NCBI GenBank assembly: GCA_900557695.1
Contig: USTP01000055.1
Coordinates: 1-6,779 of the forward strand
Origin: an uncultured Thermoanaerobacterales bacterium
Lineage (GTDB): Bacteria > Bacillota > Clostridia > Christensenellales > UBA1242
Reading direction: 5' to 3'
Length of the DNA: 6,779 nt
Shown: positions 1 through 6,475 of the stretch, piece by piece
Position numbering within the stretch: the stretch's first letter is position 1
Layout: each line of letters starts with the position of its first letter
Made by a program: the position numbers and the translations under genes
Notes under the pieces: model-generated
Databases searched by the model: none
What the model saw: the letters and a program-made list of their open reading frames with translations, nothing else
Told to the model about the DNA's origin: nothing

Positions 1-37
1 TATTAGCACATCTTTAGATAATGCTAATATTTTTTTT
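1..37 (+). terminator. Probable intrinsic terminator of a convergent gene off the left edge
   Basis: A perfect 8-bp inverted repeat (TATTAGCA at 1-8, TGCTAATA at 22-29) encloses a 13-base loop and is followed at once by eight T residues (30-37). This is the form of a rho-independent terminator read on the plus strand. The stem is AT-rich, so it is weaker than a GC-rich one, and the left arm starts at base 1, so it may extend beyond the window. It implies a plus-strand gene to the left, convergent with the minus-strand gene ending at 84. On the minus strand the same hairpin would also follow that gene, but any T-run would lie outside the window. A second, weaker hairpin (AGGC 40-43, GCCT 50-53, then five T) follows. 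Confidence 0.5.
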
Positions 38-83
38 GTAGGCTTATTTGCCTGTTTTTGTCTAATATATAAGCTTTTTGAAA

Positions 84-2426
84 TTAAGCTAAAGTCCCAA
101 ATAAACTATTTAACTTCTCAATTGTTTCTTCGCCATAAACGCTAGTGTCTAGATTTGAGATCGCATCTTCGATGTTTAGCTTAGCCTCTTCACTTAAAGC
201 CTCAGGGATACCTAAGTTACCAACGCTACTACCAGCATTTGTTATAGTGTCTAGCAAAACAGTAGAATTTGCAAGGGCATTAACAAGGCTAGTTGCGTCT
301 TCACTTGCAACCTCAACTTTAGTTGAGCCTTGACTAGTGTCTGTGTTTAACACCTTGTTTGCAACAGAGTAGATTTCCTTAACAGCATCAATTTCATTTG
401 CCAAGCTATTTCCACTTCCCTCTGAGTAGTCTGTGTTTATAACTGCAAGAATTGTTTCACTAACAAGCCCAGCGGTTTGCTCATCTAGTCCAAGTCCTGT
501 TAAGGTTTCTTCTTTAACAACTTCATTAACCACATCTTTCAAAGTTTCGTTTTCAGTGAAGCTAGTTAAAATGTTTTCAAGAGAATCTACATTAAAGTCG
601 TCTATAGAAGTTTGCAAGTCTTTAGCTAGGCTAATTGCCTCTCCAATAGAGATAAAGGTTGACTGAAGGCTAACAGTTTTGTCATCCCAAATGTTGTTAA
701 GCTCTGTAACGAAGCTTTGAATTATTTCATTCCCCGTTCCAACTATAGCTTGAGAATTTAATAGTGCGTTCATTATCTGTTTAGACGATGGTCCTAAAAG
801 AGTTGAAAATCTAATATTATCAAAGGTTTCGCCAAGTAGCGCAAAGTCCAGATTTTCAAGAGCCGACTGCCCTGCTTCAGTTCCAGTTTCAATTTGGTCG
901 TAAATTTTAAACACATTGTTGAAAACAACTTGAAGCCTTGGAGTTTCAAAAGTCCAATCAATTGTAGTGCTATCTACATCAATCTTGTTTATAGTGCTTG
1001 GGTCAATATCAAGGCCTCTGTAAACATATTCCATCGCCACATTTATCACTTTTGGCAACACCGACTTCAAGGTTTCGCTCTCTAGAGCTTTACCAATAAT
1101 TGAAGAAATAAGGTTGTTGTTTTCAGGATTTCTTAGAATCTCCATAATGTCGCCATCATTCAAAACTGTGTGCAGTAGCCCTGCATCATTGGTGATAATA
1201 AGTAGGTCTACGCCAGTGAGAATATCATTTTTAATAGAATCGCTAGAACTTACAGAAATATTAAGTAGAAGCGTGTCGAATAGGTCTTGAACACTTGCGT
1301 CATCAAAAGTAGGTTTTGGTATTTCACAGAAAGTTGCTCCATTTAGCCAAATAACCGAAACATTTGGCAACAATTCCCCTACCATATTTGATAGTGCATT
1401 CGACTCGTAAAGCGTGTTCACAGTGTTTTTAAGGGCATTTAGCGTATTGTTGTCTTCAATATTAAAGCCAGTATCCATAATCACTTGAATGTCTGGATAA
1501 GCCTTTGCAAAAACAGTAACTTCTCTTCGCAAATTATACTCTACATCCTTTTCAGTAACAGTTGATAAATTATCAAACATACTAACCGAAAGCTTTCGAA
1601 TGCCAATTGCATCTAGCATCTTGTAAACCCAGTTATCTTTAAACGCATCGGTGTATCTTTCAATGCGTCTAACCGTGTCGGCTATAGACTCTTGAGAAGT
1701 TGAAGAGCTATCGCTTCCTGAGGTATCCTCGGCTGTTTCGCCACTCTCACTACCAGAAAGGTCCTCCCCATCTACATAGTAAACCCCATCAATGAAGTTA
1801 CTCTCTATTAGTCCATCTGTTATAGCCTCTTCGCCAGTTTCGGCTGACTCACTTGCCAAAGCCTCAACAACAGGGTCTGCCGTTGCCACCAAACCAAAGC
1901 AAGGAATAAGCACGATACAAGCCACAACAAAACCTTGAAGAGCACCAATTAGTGCGCCAATAAAACCATGTTTTTCTTTCCCCTCGGTCTTCTTTTTAGA
2001 GAAGAATATGCCAGCAATAATCCAGTAGATAATCATTGACACCCATTTGAAAATAAAGAAGAACAACACGAATAATATAACATTAGCAATCAAACTAGGA
2101 AAAACTTCTAAAAAGGTTTCAAAAGTTGGACTTGCATTCAAAATATCTTCAATAAAAGGCATTTGCCTTAAAAGGTCGGTTACAAGATCTTGAATAGTAA
2201 TAACCTGAACCTCACCAATAACTATATTATACTTAGAAATATCTAAGGTTAAAATTGCACTAGTTATTGAAGGTATAACAAAGAAAGCAAGCACGCCAAC
2301 GCCAAGCACTATTATAAATCTTATTATAGCCTTCGAAAAACCTCTAACCCAGCCCACAACAAAGCCAAGCACTATCAAAATAAGGAATACGGATATTACA
2401 ATACTTGGGATAATATTTGCGTTCAT
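84..2426 (-). CDS. CvpA-like four-helix membrane protein with a ~600-residue extracytoplasmic repeat domain
   Basis: Encodes 780 residues. Residues 5-24, 34-56, 112-141 and 157-180 are hydrophobic segments. The fourth is preceded by a glycine-rich GFIGALIGALQGF stretch typical of the CvpA family (colicin V production protein type). Basic clusters (GWVRGFSK; SKKKTEGKEK) lie between helices 1-2 and 3-4, so by the positive-inside rule the long C-terminal part is outside the membrane. A Ser/Glu/Thr/Asp-rich linker (about 190-250) leads to roughly 530 acidic, leucine-rich residues with loosely repeated ~60-residue units and almost no cysteine. The start chosen is the ATG at 2426, with AAAGGTGG 8 bases upstream. 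The frame stays open to an ATG at 2510, but that extension contains the likely promoter. CvpA proteins are usually only about 160-200 residues, so the large ectodomain is unusual. Known CvpA roles (colicin V export, envelope homeostasis) cannot be transferred directly; function is unknown. Confidence 0.8.
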   Translation of the reverse strand: MNANIIPSIVISVFLILIVLGFVVGWVRGFSKAIIRFIIVLGVGVLAFFVIPSITSAILTLDISKYNIVIGEVQVITIQDLVTDLLRQMPFIEDILNASPTFETFLEVFPSLIANVILFVLFFFIFKWVSMIIYWIIAGIFFSKKKTEGKEKHGFIGALIGALQGFVVACIVLIPCFGLVATADPVVEALASESAETGEEAITDGLIESNFIDGVYYVDGEDLSGSESGETAEDTSGSDSSSTSQESIADTVRRIERYTDAFKDNWVYKMLDAIGIRKLSVSMFDNLSTVTEKDVEYNLRREVTVFAKAYPDIQVIMDTGFNIEDNNTLNALKNTVNTLYESNALSNMVGELLPNVSVIWLNGATFCEIPKPTFDDASVQDLFDTLLLNISVSSSDSIKNDILTGVDLLIITNDAGLLHTVLNDGDIMEILRNPENNNLISSIIGKALESETLKSVLPKVINVAMEYVYRGLDIDPSTINKIDVDSTTIDWTFETPRLQVVFNNVFKIYDQIETGTEAGQSALENLDFALLGETFDNIRFSTLLGPSSKQIMNALLNSQAIVGTGNEIIQSFVTELNNIWDDKTVSLQSTFISIGEAISLAKDLQTSIDDFNVDSLENILTSFTENETLKDVVNEVVKEETLTGLGLDEQTAGLVSETILAVINTDYSEGSGNSLANEIDAVKEIYSVANKVLNTDTSQGSTKVEVASEDATSLVNALANSTVLLDTITNAGSSVGNLGIPEALSEEAKLNIEDAISNLDTSVYGEETIEKLNSLFGTLA

Positions 2427-2434
2427 ACACATTT

Positions 2435-2442
2435 CCACCTTT
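2435..2442 (-). promoter_or_regulatory. Ribosome binding site that fixes the start of the CvpA-like gene
   Basis: AAAGGTGG on the minus strand lies 8 bases before the ATG at 2426 and only 2 bases before the in-frame ATG at 2432. The spacing favours 2426, giving a protein beginning MNANIIPSIV that enters directly into the first membrane helix. The farther in-frame ATG at 2510 has no comparable site. Confidence 0.7.
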
Positions 2443-2456
2443 AACTTTATAGTTTT

Positions 2457-2485
2457 ATTATATATCAGGGGGGCAAAAAAAACAA
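2457..2485 (-). promoter_or_regulatory. Sigma-A-like promoter of the CvpA-like gene
   Basis: On the minus strand a perfect -10 (TATAAT, 2457-2462) sits 17 bases downstream of a poor -35 (TTGTTT, 2480-2485; 3 of 6 matches). It lies about 30 bases before the ATG at 2426 and downstream of the jag terminator, so the CvpA-like gene is probably an independent transcription unit. The spacer holds a run of six C and a T-run. The -35 lies inside an inverted repeat (2471-2497), which may be an operator. Confidence 0.6.
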
Positions 2486-2497
2486 TATTTTCTGCCC
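2471..2497. repeat. 27-base inverted repeat over the -35 region of the CvpA-like gene
   Basis: Ten-base arms starting GGGCA on the left and ending TGCCC on the right pair at 9 of 10 positions around a 7-base centre. The repeat covers the -35 hexamer and part of the spacer, a position typical of a repressor or activator site. It is not followed by a T-run on the minus strand (CCCTGATA follows), so it does not look like a terminator. The arms are partly simple A/T runs, so some pairing could be due to composition; the GGGC/GCCC ends are the informative part. Confidence 0.4.
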
Positions 2498-2621
2498 AAA
2501 TTATGAACAAAACCCATCAAAAATTTAACCAAAAATTTATTTTTTGTATGCAAATCTTAAAATTTTTACAATTTTTAGCACTTTAACTTTGTTTTAATTC
2601 CTCTTATTTAAAAGCAAAATT

Positions 2622-2645
2622 AAAAAGCAGGGAATTTTTCCCCGC
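2622..2645 (-). terminator. Intrinsic terminator after jag
   Basis: On the minus strand, 3 bases after the jag stop codon, GCGGGGAA and TTCCCTGC form an 8-bp stem (one G-U pair) around a 3-base A loop, followed by TTTTTAATTTT. This is a strong rho-independent terminator that ends the rpmH-jag operon and separates it from the CvpA-like gene. Confidence 0.88.
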
Positions 2646-2648
2646 CCT

Positions 2649-3311
2649 TTAATCTACATATTCTCGTGGCTTATTTTCGCTTTCTTCTTTCTTTTGTTTT
2701 TTATTTTTTAGCTTAATAACCACATATCTGTTTGGTTCTTTACCCTTGCTTTCAGTTTCAACTTTTGCATGGTCTGCTAAACTAGAATGAATAATTCTTC
2801 TTTCGTTTGCGGTCATAGGCTCAAGCCTAACATCGTGGTTTTCCCTAACAGCCTTCGCTGCCATTCTCTCGGCAAGAACTTTCAAAGTGTCTTCCCTCTT
2901 AGACTTATAGTTACTGCTATCTACAACAACTTTCTTATACTCTTCATGCTTTTTCCCTTTGTTATAAATAGAGTTCACAAGAAATTGAAAAGCATCCAAA
3001 CTCTCTCCACGCTTACCAATTAAAAGAGCTATATCTTTCCCCGTTATGTCCACAAAAAATTGTTCCTCTTGCTCTTCAACAGTAACATCCAACTCTAAAT
3101 TCATCTTGCTAAGCAAACCTTCAACCAACACCTTTAGCCCCTCTTCGCTCTCGCTCGACTCGTCTAAAGATATTTTAACCCTTGCCTTGTTAAAAAGACC
3201 TGCTTCTTTAATTATAGATATTTTAACCTGATCTCTTGTGGCTCCCAGTTTATAGAGCCCAAGTTCAATGGCTTGGTCTACAGTTTTACCTTGTGTTTCA
3301 ATACTCTTCAT
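2649..3311 (-). CDS. jag: Jag/KhpB (SpoIIIJ-associated) KH-R3H RNA-binding protein
   Basis: Encodes 220 residues with the full three-part architecture. A Jag-N domain (about 1-50; starts MKSIETQGKTVDQAI, with an EAGLF motif) is followed by a short acidic linker. A KH domain (about 60-132) has the GKRG loop at 99-102 in the usual IGKRGESLDAFQFL context. An R3H domain (about 140-202) has the defining Arg171-x3-His175 (RRIIH). A Lys/Glu-rich tail ends the protein. KhpB proteins bind RNA, often with KhpA, and influence cell elongation and division in Gram-positive cocci; the protein is named for its link to the YidC homologue SpoIIIJ. AAAGGAG lies 6 bases before the ATG. It starts 14 bases after yidC and is last in the operon, directly before a strong terminator. 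No oddity is seen in the protein. Confidence 0.95.
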   Translation of the reverse strand: MKSIETQGKTVDQAIELGLYKLGATRDQVKISIIKEAGLFNKARVKISLDESSESEEGLKVLVEGLLSKMNLELDVTVEEQEEQFFVDITGKDIALLIGKRGESLDAFQFLVNSIYNKGKKHEEYKKVVVDSSNYKSKREDTLKVLAERMAAKAVRENHDVRLEPMTANERRIIHSSLADHAKVETESKGKEPNRYVVIKLKNKKQKKEESENKPREYVD

Positions 3312-3325
3312 TTCTTTCTCCTTTG

Positions 3326-4675
3326 CTATTTCTTGTGTTTTCTCATCGACCTAAGAGCCTCTTTCTCTAAAGCCTCGTAAACCTCTTGTTGTTTCTTTTT
3401 ATAGCAAGCATTAACTATAACGCTAGTTAACGCCGATATACCAATAGATATAATTTGGCTGGCAACGATGTAGATACTAAATGCTGCAGAAGATGTTAAA
3501 ACGAAAATTATCATAAGCACAGGCAACAATATTTTCATAAACTTCATTGCCCCGCCAGCAGGATTGCTTTGCTCTACAAACTTATTTACCTCTTTGTTTT
3601 TAGATTTGCTCATAAGCTCGGTTATATACTGAGATAAAAATGCAGTAACACCAGCCAAAATGGCTAAGATAAAGTATCCGTTCCATCTATCGTCCTGATT
3701 GTGAACAGATGTTGTGATAACGCTATATAAGTCTTTGTCTATATTGTTTACATAGCTAACATATTCACTATTTTTCGAATCACTCGCCAATTTTTTAAGG
3801 TCGCTGTAGGTTGGAAGTGGGCTTTTATAATTATCTGCAACCCAAATGTTGTCTACCCAAAGCCAGTTCTCCTTAACTTCGTTCCAAGTTTTATTCGCCT
3901 CAATGGTGGCAGCCTCAGAACTCTCGGTTGTAAGAGCAGACAACATATCTAAAAATGAAGTAGACTCACCACTTTCCGCATTATATTCAATAAAGTGGTT
4001 GTTTAGATAGTTTTGCTGCTCTTCTGTTAGCTCGCCGTTTATAGCAAAATAGTTATCAAAAATACCAACGCTTTCAGGATTTGCCCCGTCCCCCTCAAAA
4101 ATTAGTTTAAAACTTGTTTCGTAGCCTGAAACCGCTTCGCTTGTTATCTGTTCGTCTGCTCCCTTAACATAAACAACATCTAGCCCATTTAGCCTTTCAA
4201 TAACCTTGTTTTGAGTTTGCGTGCTAAGCGTAGACATATATGAGGTTTGGATAGCTTCGTATTGATTTATCGCTCTATAGGCGCTCATTTCTCGCAAAGA
4301 TGCAAAAAGCGTAAAGAACACAACTAGCGTTACAGCTAAGTTTACAATCATAACAAGGCAAGACGCAACTGCATTGTAACCTTCTTTTTTATATAAAGCA
4401 TTAGTTTGCATTTGAGCTGTTGCCCTATCATTTTGATACTTTTTATTTATTCTTGCCACTTGTGGAGCAACCTTTTGCTGCACAAGGGTTGCCTTTTTAT
4501 TTGTAAACCTAACCAAAAGGTCTAGCGGAGATAAACACACTTTAACTAAAAGCGTGAACACAATAATTACCCAGCCATAGTTAACAATACCGCCCTCTAG
4601 CCAGTTTAGTATAATAGCCCACAGCCCTGTTGGAGCAGATACTGCGGAAGCAATTAAGCCCCCTACATCAGCCAT
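3326..4675 (-). CDS. yidC: YidC/Oxa1 family membrane protein insertase with an enlarged external loop
   Basis: Encodes 449 residues. It inserts and folds inner-membrane proteins, alone or with Sec. Hydrophobic segments lie at about 33-50, 103-127, 332-352 and 377-422 (the last holds two helices). A basic, helical cytoplasmic loop (55-100) matches the YidC C1 region. The conserved positive charge of the groove in the first insertase helix is Lys45 (TLLVKVCLSPL) where the best-studied homologues have Arg. There is no lipobox or signal peptide. Between the second and third segments lies a ~200-residue external loop (130-330), far longer than in Bacillus SpoIIIJ; it ends in a tryptophan-rich NWLWVDNIWVADNYKSP stretch. 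The C-terminus is basic, as expected for ribosome contact. GGAG lies 7 bases before the ATG, and the gene overlaps yidD by 13 bases, which suggests coupled translation. Confidence 0.95.
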   Translation of the reverse strand: MADVGGLIASAVSAPTGLWAIILNWLEGGIVNYGWVIIVFTLLVKVCLSPLDLLVRFTNKKATLVQQKVAPQVARINKKYQNDRATAQMQTNALYKKEGYNAVASCLVMIVNLAVTLVVFFTLFASLREMSAYRAINQYEAIQTSYMSTLSTQTQNKVIERLNGLDVVYVKGADEQITSEAVSGYETSFKLIFEGDGANPESVGIFDNYFAINGELTEEQQNYLNNHFIEYNAESGESTSFLDMLSALTTESSEAATIEANKTWNEVKENWLWVDNIWVADNYKSPLPTYSDLKKLASDSKNSEYVSYVNNIDKDLYSVITTSVHNQDDRWNGYFILAILAGVTAFLSQYITELMSKSKNKEVNKFVEQSNPAGGAMKFMKILLPVLMIIFVLTSSAAFSIYIVASQIISIGISALTSVIVNACYKKKQQEVYEALEKEALRSMRKHKK

Positions 4676-4938
4676 TTATAATCTCCTTTTATGTTTATTT
4701 TAACAGGATCTAGCCCGCCCTTTGCAAAGGGATTACATCTAAAAATTCTTTTTATTGCAAGCCCTGTACCTTTAAAAAATCCCCACATCTTTATACTATC
4801 TAAAGCGTATGTGCTGCAAGATGGAGTATACTTGCATGCGTGTGGAAGAAGTGGAGAAATACACTTTTTGTAAATCCATATAAGCCCTTGCCCAATATAC
4901 TTAGGTATGCTTATTAAAAATTTAAAAAATTTTTTCAT
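4663..4938 (-). CDS. yidD: YidD, membrane protein insertion efficiency factor
   Basis: Encodes 91 residues of the small YidD family, which helps YidC-dependent insertion at the cytoplasmic face of the membrane. The family pattern is complete: IYKKCISPLLP, then CKYTPSCSTYA, then G-x3-G, then RIFRCNPFAKGGLDPV. The four conserved cysteines are at 26, 35, 41 and 68. An N-terminal amphipathic/hydrophobic stretch (about 4-24) fits peripheral membrane attachment. The ATG overlaps the rnpA stop (ATGA), and no strong ribosome binding site precedes it, so translation is probably coupled to rnpA. Its 3' end overlaps the start of yidC. Length is normal for the family. Confidence 0.95.
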   Translation of the reverse strand: MKKFFKFLISIPKYIGQGLIWIYKKCISPLLPHACKYTPSCSTYALDSIKMWGFFKGTGLAIKRIFRCNPFAKGGLDPVKINIKGDYKWLM

Positions 4939-5276
4939 TTGCTTATAAGTTCTGCCTTTAAAAGCGTTTCCATAAGGTCGCTTTTCACATCTTGAAGTCT
5001 TTTACCATCTATTGCCTGCTTTGCAACAATAATTAAGTTAAAGTTTTTTTTCAAACTATCAAGATATGGCGAAACAGCCTCACGCAACAAACGGCGGGCA
5101 CGGTTCCTTTTTACCGAGTTGCCCACCTTTTTGCTTACCGATATTCCAATTTTCACATTTTGGTTTTTACTTGGACTGAAAACTATCATGCTATATTTGC
5201 CATGACAAGATTTCCCAACTCTGTAGACATAGTTAAATTGATATTTCTTTTTTAGCCTATATTTTTGTTTTAACAT
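4935..5276 (-). CDS. rnpA: Ribonuclease P protein component
   Basis: Encodes 113 residues, the usual length. RnpA is the basic protein subunit that joins the RNase P RNA and helps it bind and cut the 5' leader of pre-tRNA. The N-terminus (LKQKYRLKKKYQFNYVY) and the signature helix KKVGNSVKRNRARRLLREA, with the RNR motif at 57-59, are intact. The ATG at 5276 starts 18 bases after the rpmH stop, behind a weak GGTAGAGAG sequence. The low site strength suggests re-initiation or coupling to rpmH, which would keep RnpA below L34 output. The stop codon overlaps the yidD start by 4 bases. The RNase P RNA gene is not in this window. Confidence 0.96.
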   Translation of the reverse strand: MLKQKYRLKKKYQFNYVYRVGKSCHGKYSMIVFSPSKNQNVKIGISVSKKVGNSVKRNRARRLLREAVSPYLDSLKKNFNLIIVAKQAIDGKRLQDVKSDLMETLLKAELISK

Positions 5277-5294
5277 CTCTCTACCAAAACCAGA

Positions 5295-5429
5295 TTAACC
5301 AGCAATTTTTGCTCTACCCTTGTTTCTTCTGCGAGCAATAACTCTTTTACCACCCTTTGTGGCCATCCTCGCTCTAAAACCATGAACTTTCTTTCTATTA
5401 GCTTTTTTTGGTTGATAAGTTCTTTTCAT
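5295..5429 (-). CDS. rpmH: 50S ribosomal protein bL34
   Basis: Encodes a complete 44-residue, very basic protein: MKRTYQPKKANRKKVHGFRA at the start, then the conserved RMATKGGKRVIARRRNKGR, ending AKIAG. This is the normal length and near-consensus sequence of bL34, a protein of the large ribosomal subunit. A GGGGG ribosome binding site (5438-5442) lies 8 bases before the ATG. It is first in the rpmH-rnpA-yidD-yidC-jag operon, behind a consensus promoter. Confidence 0.97.
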   Translation of the reverse strand: MKRTYQPKKANRKKVHGFRARMATKGGKRVIARRRNKGRAKIAG

Positions 5430-5455
5430 TTTTTTAGCCCCCAATAATTTGTAAT

Positions 5456-5471
5456 CTATGAATAAACATAG
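5456..5471 (-). promoter_or_regulatory. Small hairpin at the 5' end of the rpmH leader
   Basis: CTATG and CATAG form a perfect 5-bp inverted repeat around a 6-base TTTATT loop. It begins at about the expected transcription start (roughly 7-8 bases after the -10) and sits 13 bases upstream of the ribosome binding site. A hairpin at the 5' end could stabilise the mRNA. The stem is short and AT-rich, so chance is possible. Confidence 0.3.
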
Positions 5472-5478
5472 TTTTTTT

Positions 5479-5508
5479 ATTATAAAAGAATAATTAGCAC
5501 TTTGTCAA
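5479..5508 (-). promoter_or_regulatory. Consensus promoter of the rpmH operon
   Basis: Perfect -35 (TTGACA, 5503-5508) and perfect -10 (TATAAT, 5479-5484) with an 18-base spacer on the minus strand, about 50 bases upstream of the rpmH ATG. A perfect 10-base palindrome, CTTTTAAAAG (5511-5520), lies just upstream and could act as an UP element. The strength fits a ribosomal-protein operon. Confidence 0.9.
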
Positions 5509-5564
5509 CCCTTTTAAAAGTCATAATCAAGCCTCAAGCCCTTAAAAAGCTTGCAAACCGCCAT

Positions 5565-5598
5565 AAAAAAACAAAAAGCGCCTTTTGTGGTGCTTTTT
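5565..5598 (-). terminator. Intrinsic terminator of the lipoprotein gene
   Basis: On the minus strand AAAAAGC pairs with GCTTTTT (7 bp). Inside, after an A-C mismatch, CC pairs with GG around an ACAAAA loop. The stem runs into GTTTTTTT. It starts within the stop codon of the lipoprotein gene and ends about 57 bases before the rpmH -35, so it insulates rpmH from upstream transcription. Confidence 0.8.
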
Positions 5599-6412
5599 AT
5601 TTTGTAGCATAATCACAATAAACAGTATCGCCTGCTAAATAGTAAATAACATCAACTAGTCCAACTTTGCTTACAAGCCTAAATGTCCTTAATTTACAGT
5701 TGTTGTCAATATTTTGGTAAGTGAACTTTTCTTTAACCTTTCTTTCCCCATTTTCAATTTCAAAAACTTCTGCAACATCCTCATAAAAAGTTATCTTATA
5801 ACCACTTAATGATTCGTCAACCAAATCTACATAGTTATAAACATTAGATGGCTTAATTTCTCTATATGTCACTTTATATGGAATTTTTACGCTAACCGAC
5901 TCATACTTAACCTCTAAGGTTTTCTCATTTCCATCTAGGGTATAATCTATGTTTCCAATTTCGGTTTCAGCTAAAGGCACAGTCCTCTCCTCACCATTTG
6001 TATAAAGAATAGTAATAAAAACATCTTCAAAATTTGGCTGTTCCTTGCAATAAAGAGTTAAACTTTCACCCTTATATGTTCCCGCTATTGGAACAATATC
6101 ATAAACTGTAAATTCAATAATTATTGCTTTATCCTTATACTCAACTTGAATCAACTGCTTCCCAACAACATTAGTGTCAAGCCCTGTTATCGTAGCTTCA
6201 GATAAAGATATAGTATCTGTTTCGCCTGAAGAAAATTCTACAGTTAAAGTATAATTATCAAAATTTACATCCTCTCCAACATAAACAATACTTTCTTTAA
6301 ATTCGTCACAAACAGTTAGGGCAACAACGCTATTATCGTTACTTTTCGCGTTATCACAGCCAACTAACATAAAACAACAAAAAGCCATCAAAACAAAAGC
6401 AAGTTTCCGCAT
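5597..6412 (-). CDS. Lipoprotein with two bacterial Ig-like modules, function unknown
   Basis: Encodes 271 residues from the ATG at 6412. The N-terminus is a lipoprotein signal: MRK, a hydrophobic stretch, then the lipobox LVGC with Cys19 as the lipidated residue, so the protein is anchored outside the membrane. Two similar beta-rich modules follow (about 33-104 and 108-183). Both carry the pattern of F-D/F-E-D, V/I-x-Y-or-F-x-(S/N)-G-E, a T-x-x-L turn, G-x-x-x-L-x-V-x-Y, as in Big_3-type bacterial Ig folds. The last ~85 residues (about 188-271) are a different beta-rich region of alternating hydrophobics ending VIYYLAGDTVYCDYATK. The frame is open to an ATG at 6490, but that extension contains the promoter and would bury the signal peptide. 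GAGG lies 14 bases before the chosen ATG, a long spacing. Ig-like lipoproteins usually bind surface polymers or other proteins; no substrate can be named. Confidence 0.75.
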   Translation of the reverse strand: MRKLAFVLMAFCCFMLVGCDNAKSNDNSVVALTVCDEFKESIVYVGEDVNFDNYTLTVEFSSGETDTISLSEATITGLDTNVVGKQLIQVEYKDKAIIIEFTVYDIVPIAGTYKGESLTLYCKEQPNFEDVFITILYTNGEERTVPLAETEIGNIDYTLDGNEKTLEVKYESVSVKIPYKVTYREIKPSNVYNYVDLVDESLSGYKITFYEDVAEVFEIENGERKVKEKFTYQNIDNNCKLRTFRLVSKVGLVDVIYYLAGDTVYCDYATK

Positions 6413-6446
6413 AAAATCACAAACAACCTCGTCAAAATTTACTAAA

Positions 6447-6475
6447 AGTATATAAATTATGACAAATTTCGTCAA
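6447..6475 (-). promoter_or_regulatory. Promoter of the lipoprotein gene with an operator-like palindrome
   Basis: On the minus strand TTGACG (6470-6475) and TATACT (6447-6452), each 5 of 6 matches, are spaced by 17 bases and lie 35 bases before the ATG at 6412. The imperfect palindrome TGACAAATTTCGTCA (6460-6474, plus-strand reading) covers the -35 and the start of the spacer. A second, weaker minus-strand candidate (TTGAAA 6513-6518, TATAGT 6489-6494, spacer 18) lies upstream. Confidence 0.65.

Noticed and set aside
40..60. AGGC...GCCT hairpin with five T as the main terminator
   Set aside because: The stem is only 4 bp; the 8-bp repeat at 1-29 with eight T is the better candidate.
145..1085. 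Plus-strand open frames at 145-333, 433-666 and 894-1085
   Set aside because: They are antisense to the CvpA-like gene, lack convincing ribosome binding sites and show low-complexity Ser/Thr-rich translations that mirror the opposite strand.
2787..4873. Plus-strand open frames inside jag (2787-3023, 3046-3231) and yidD (4691-4873)
   Set aside because: They lie antisense to well-recognised conserved genes and resemble no known protein.
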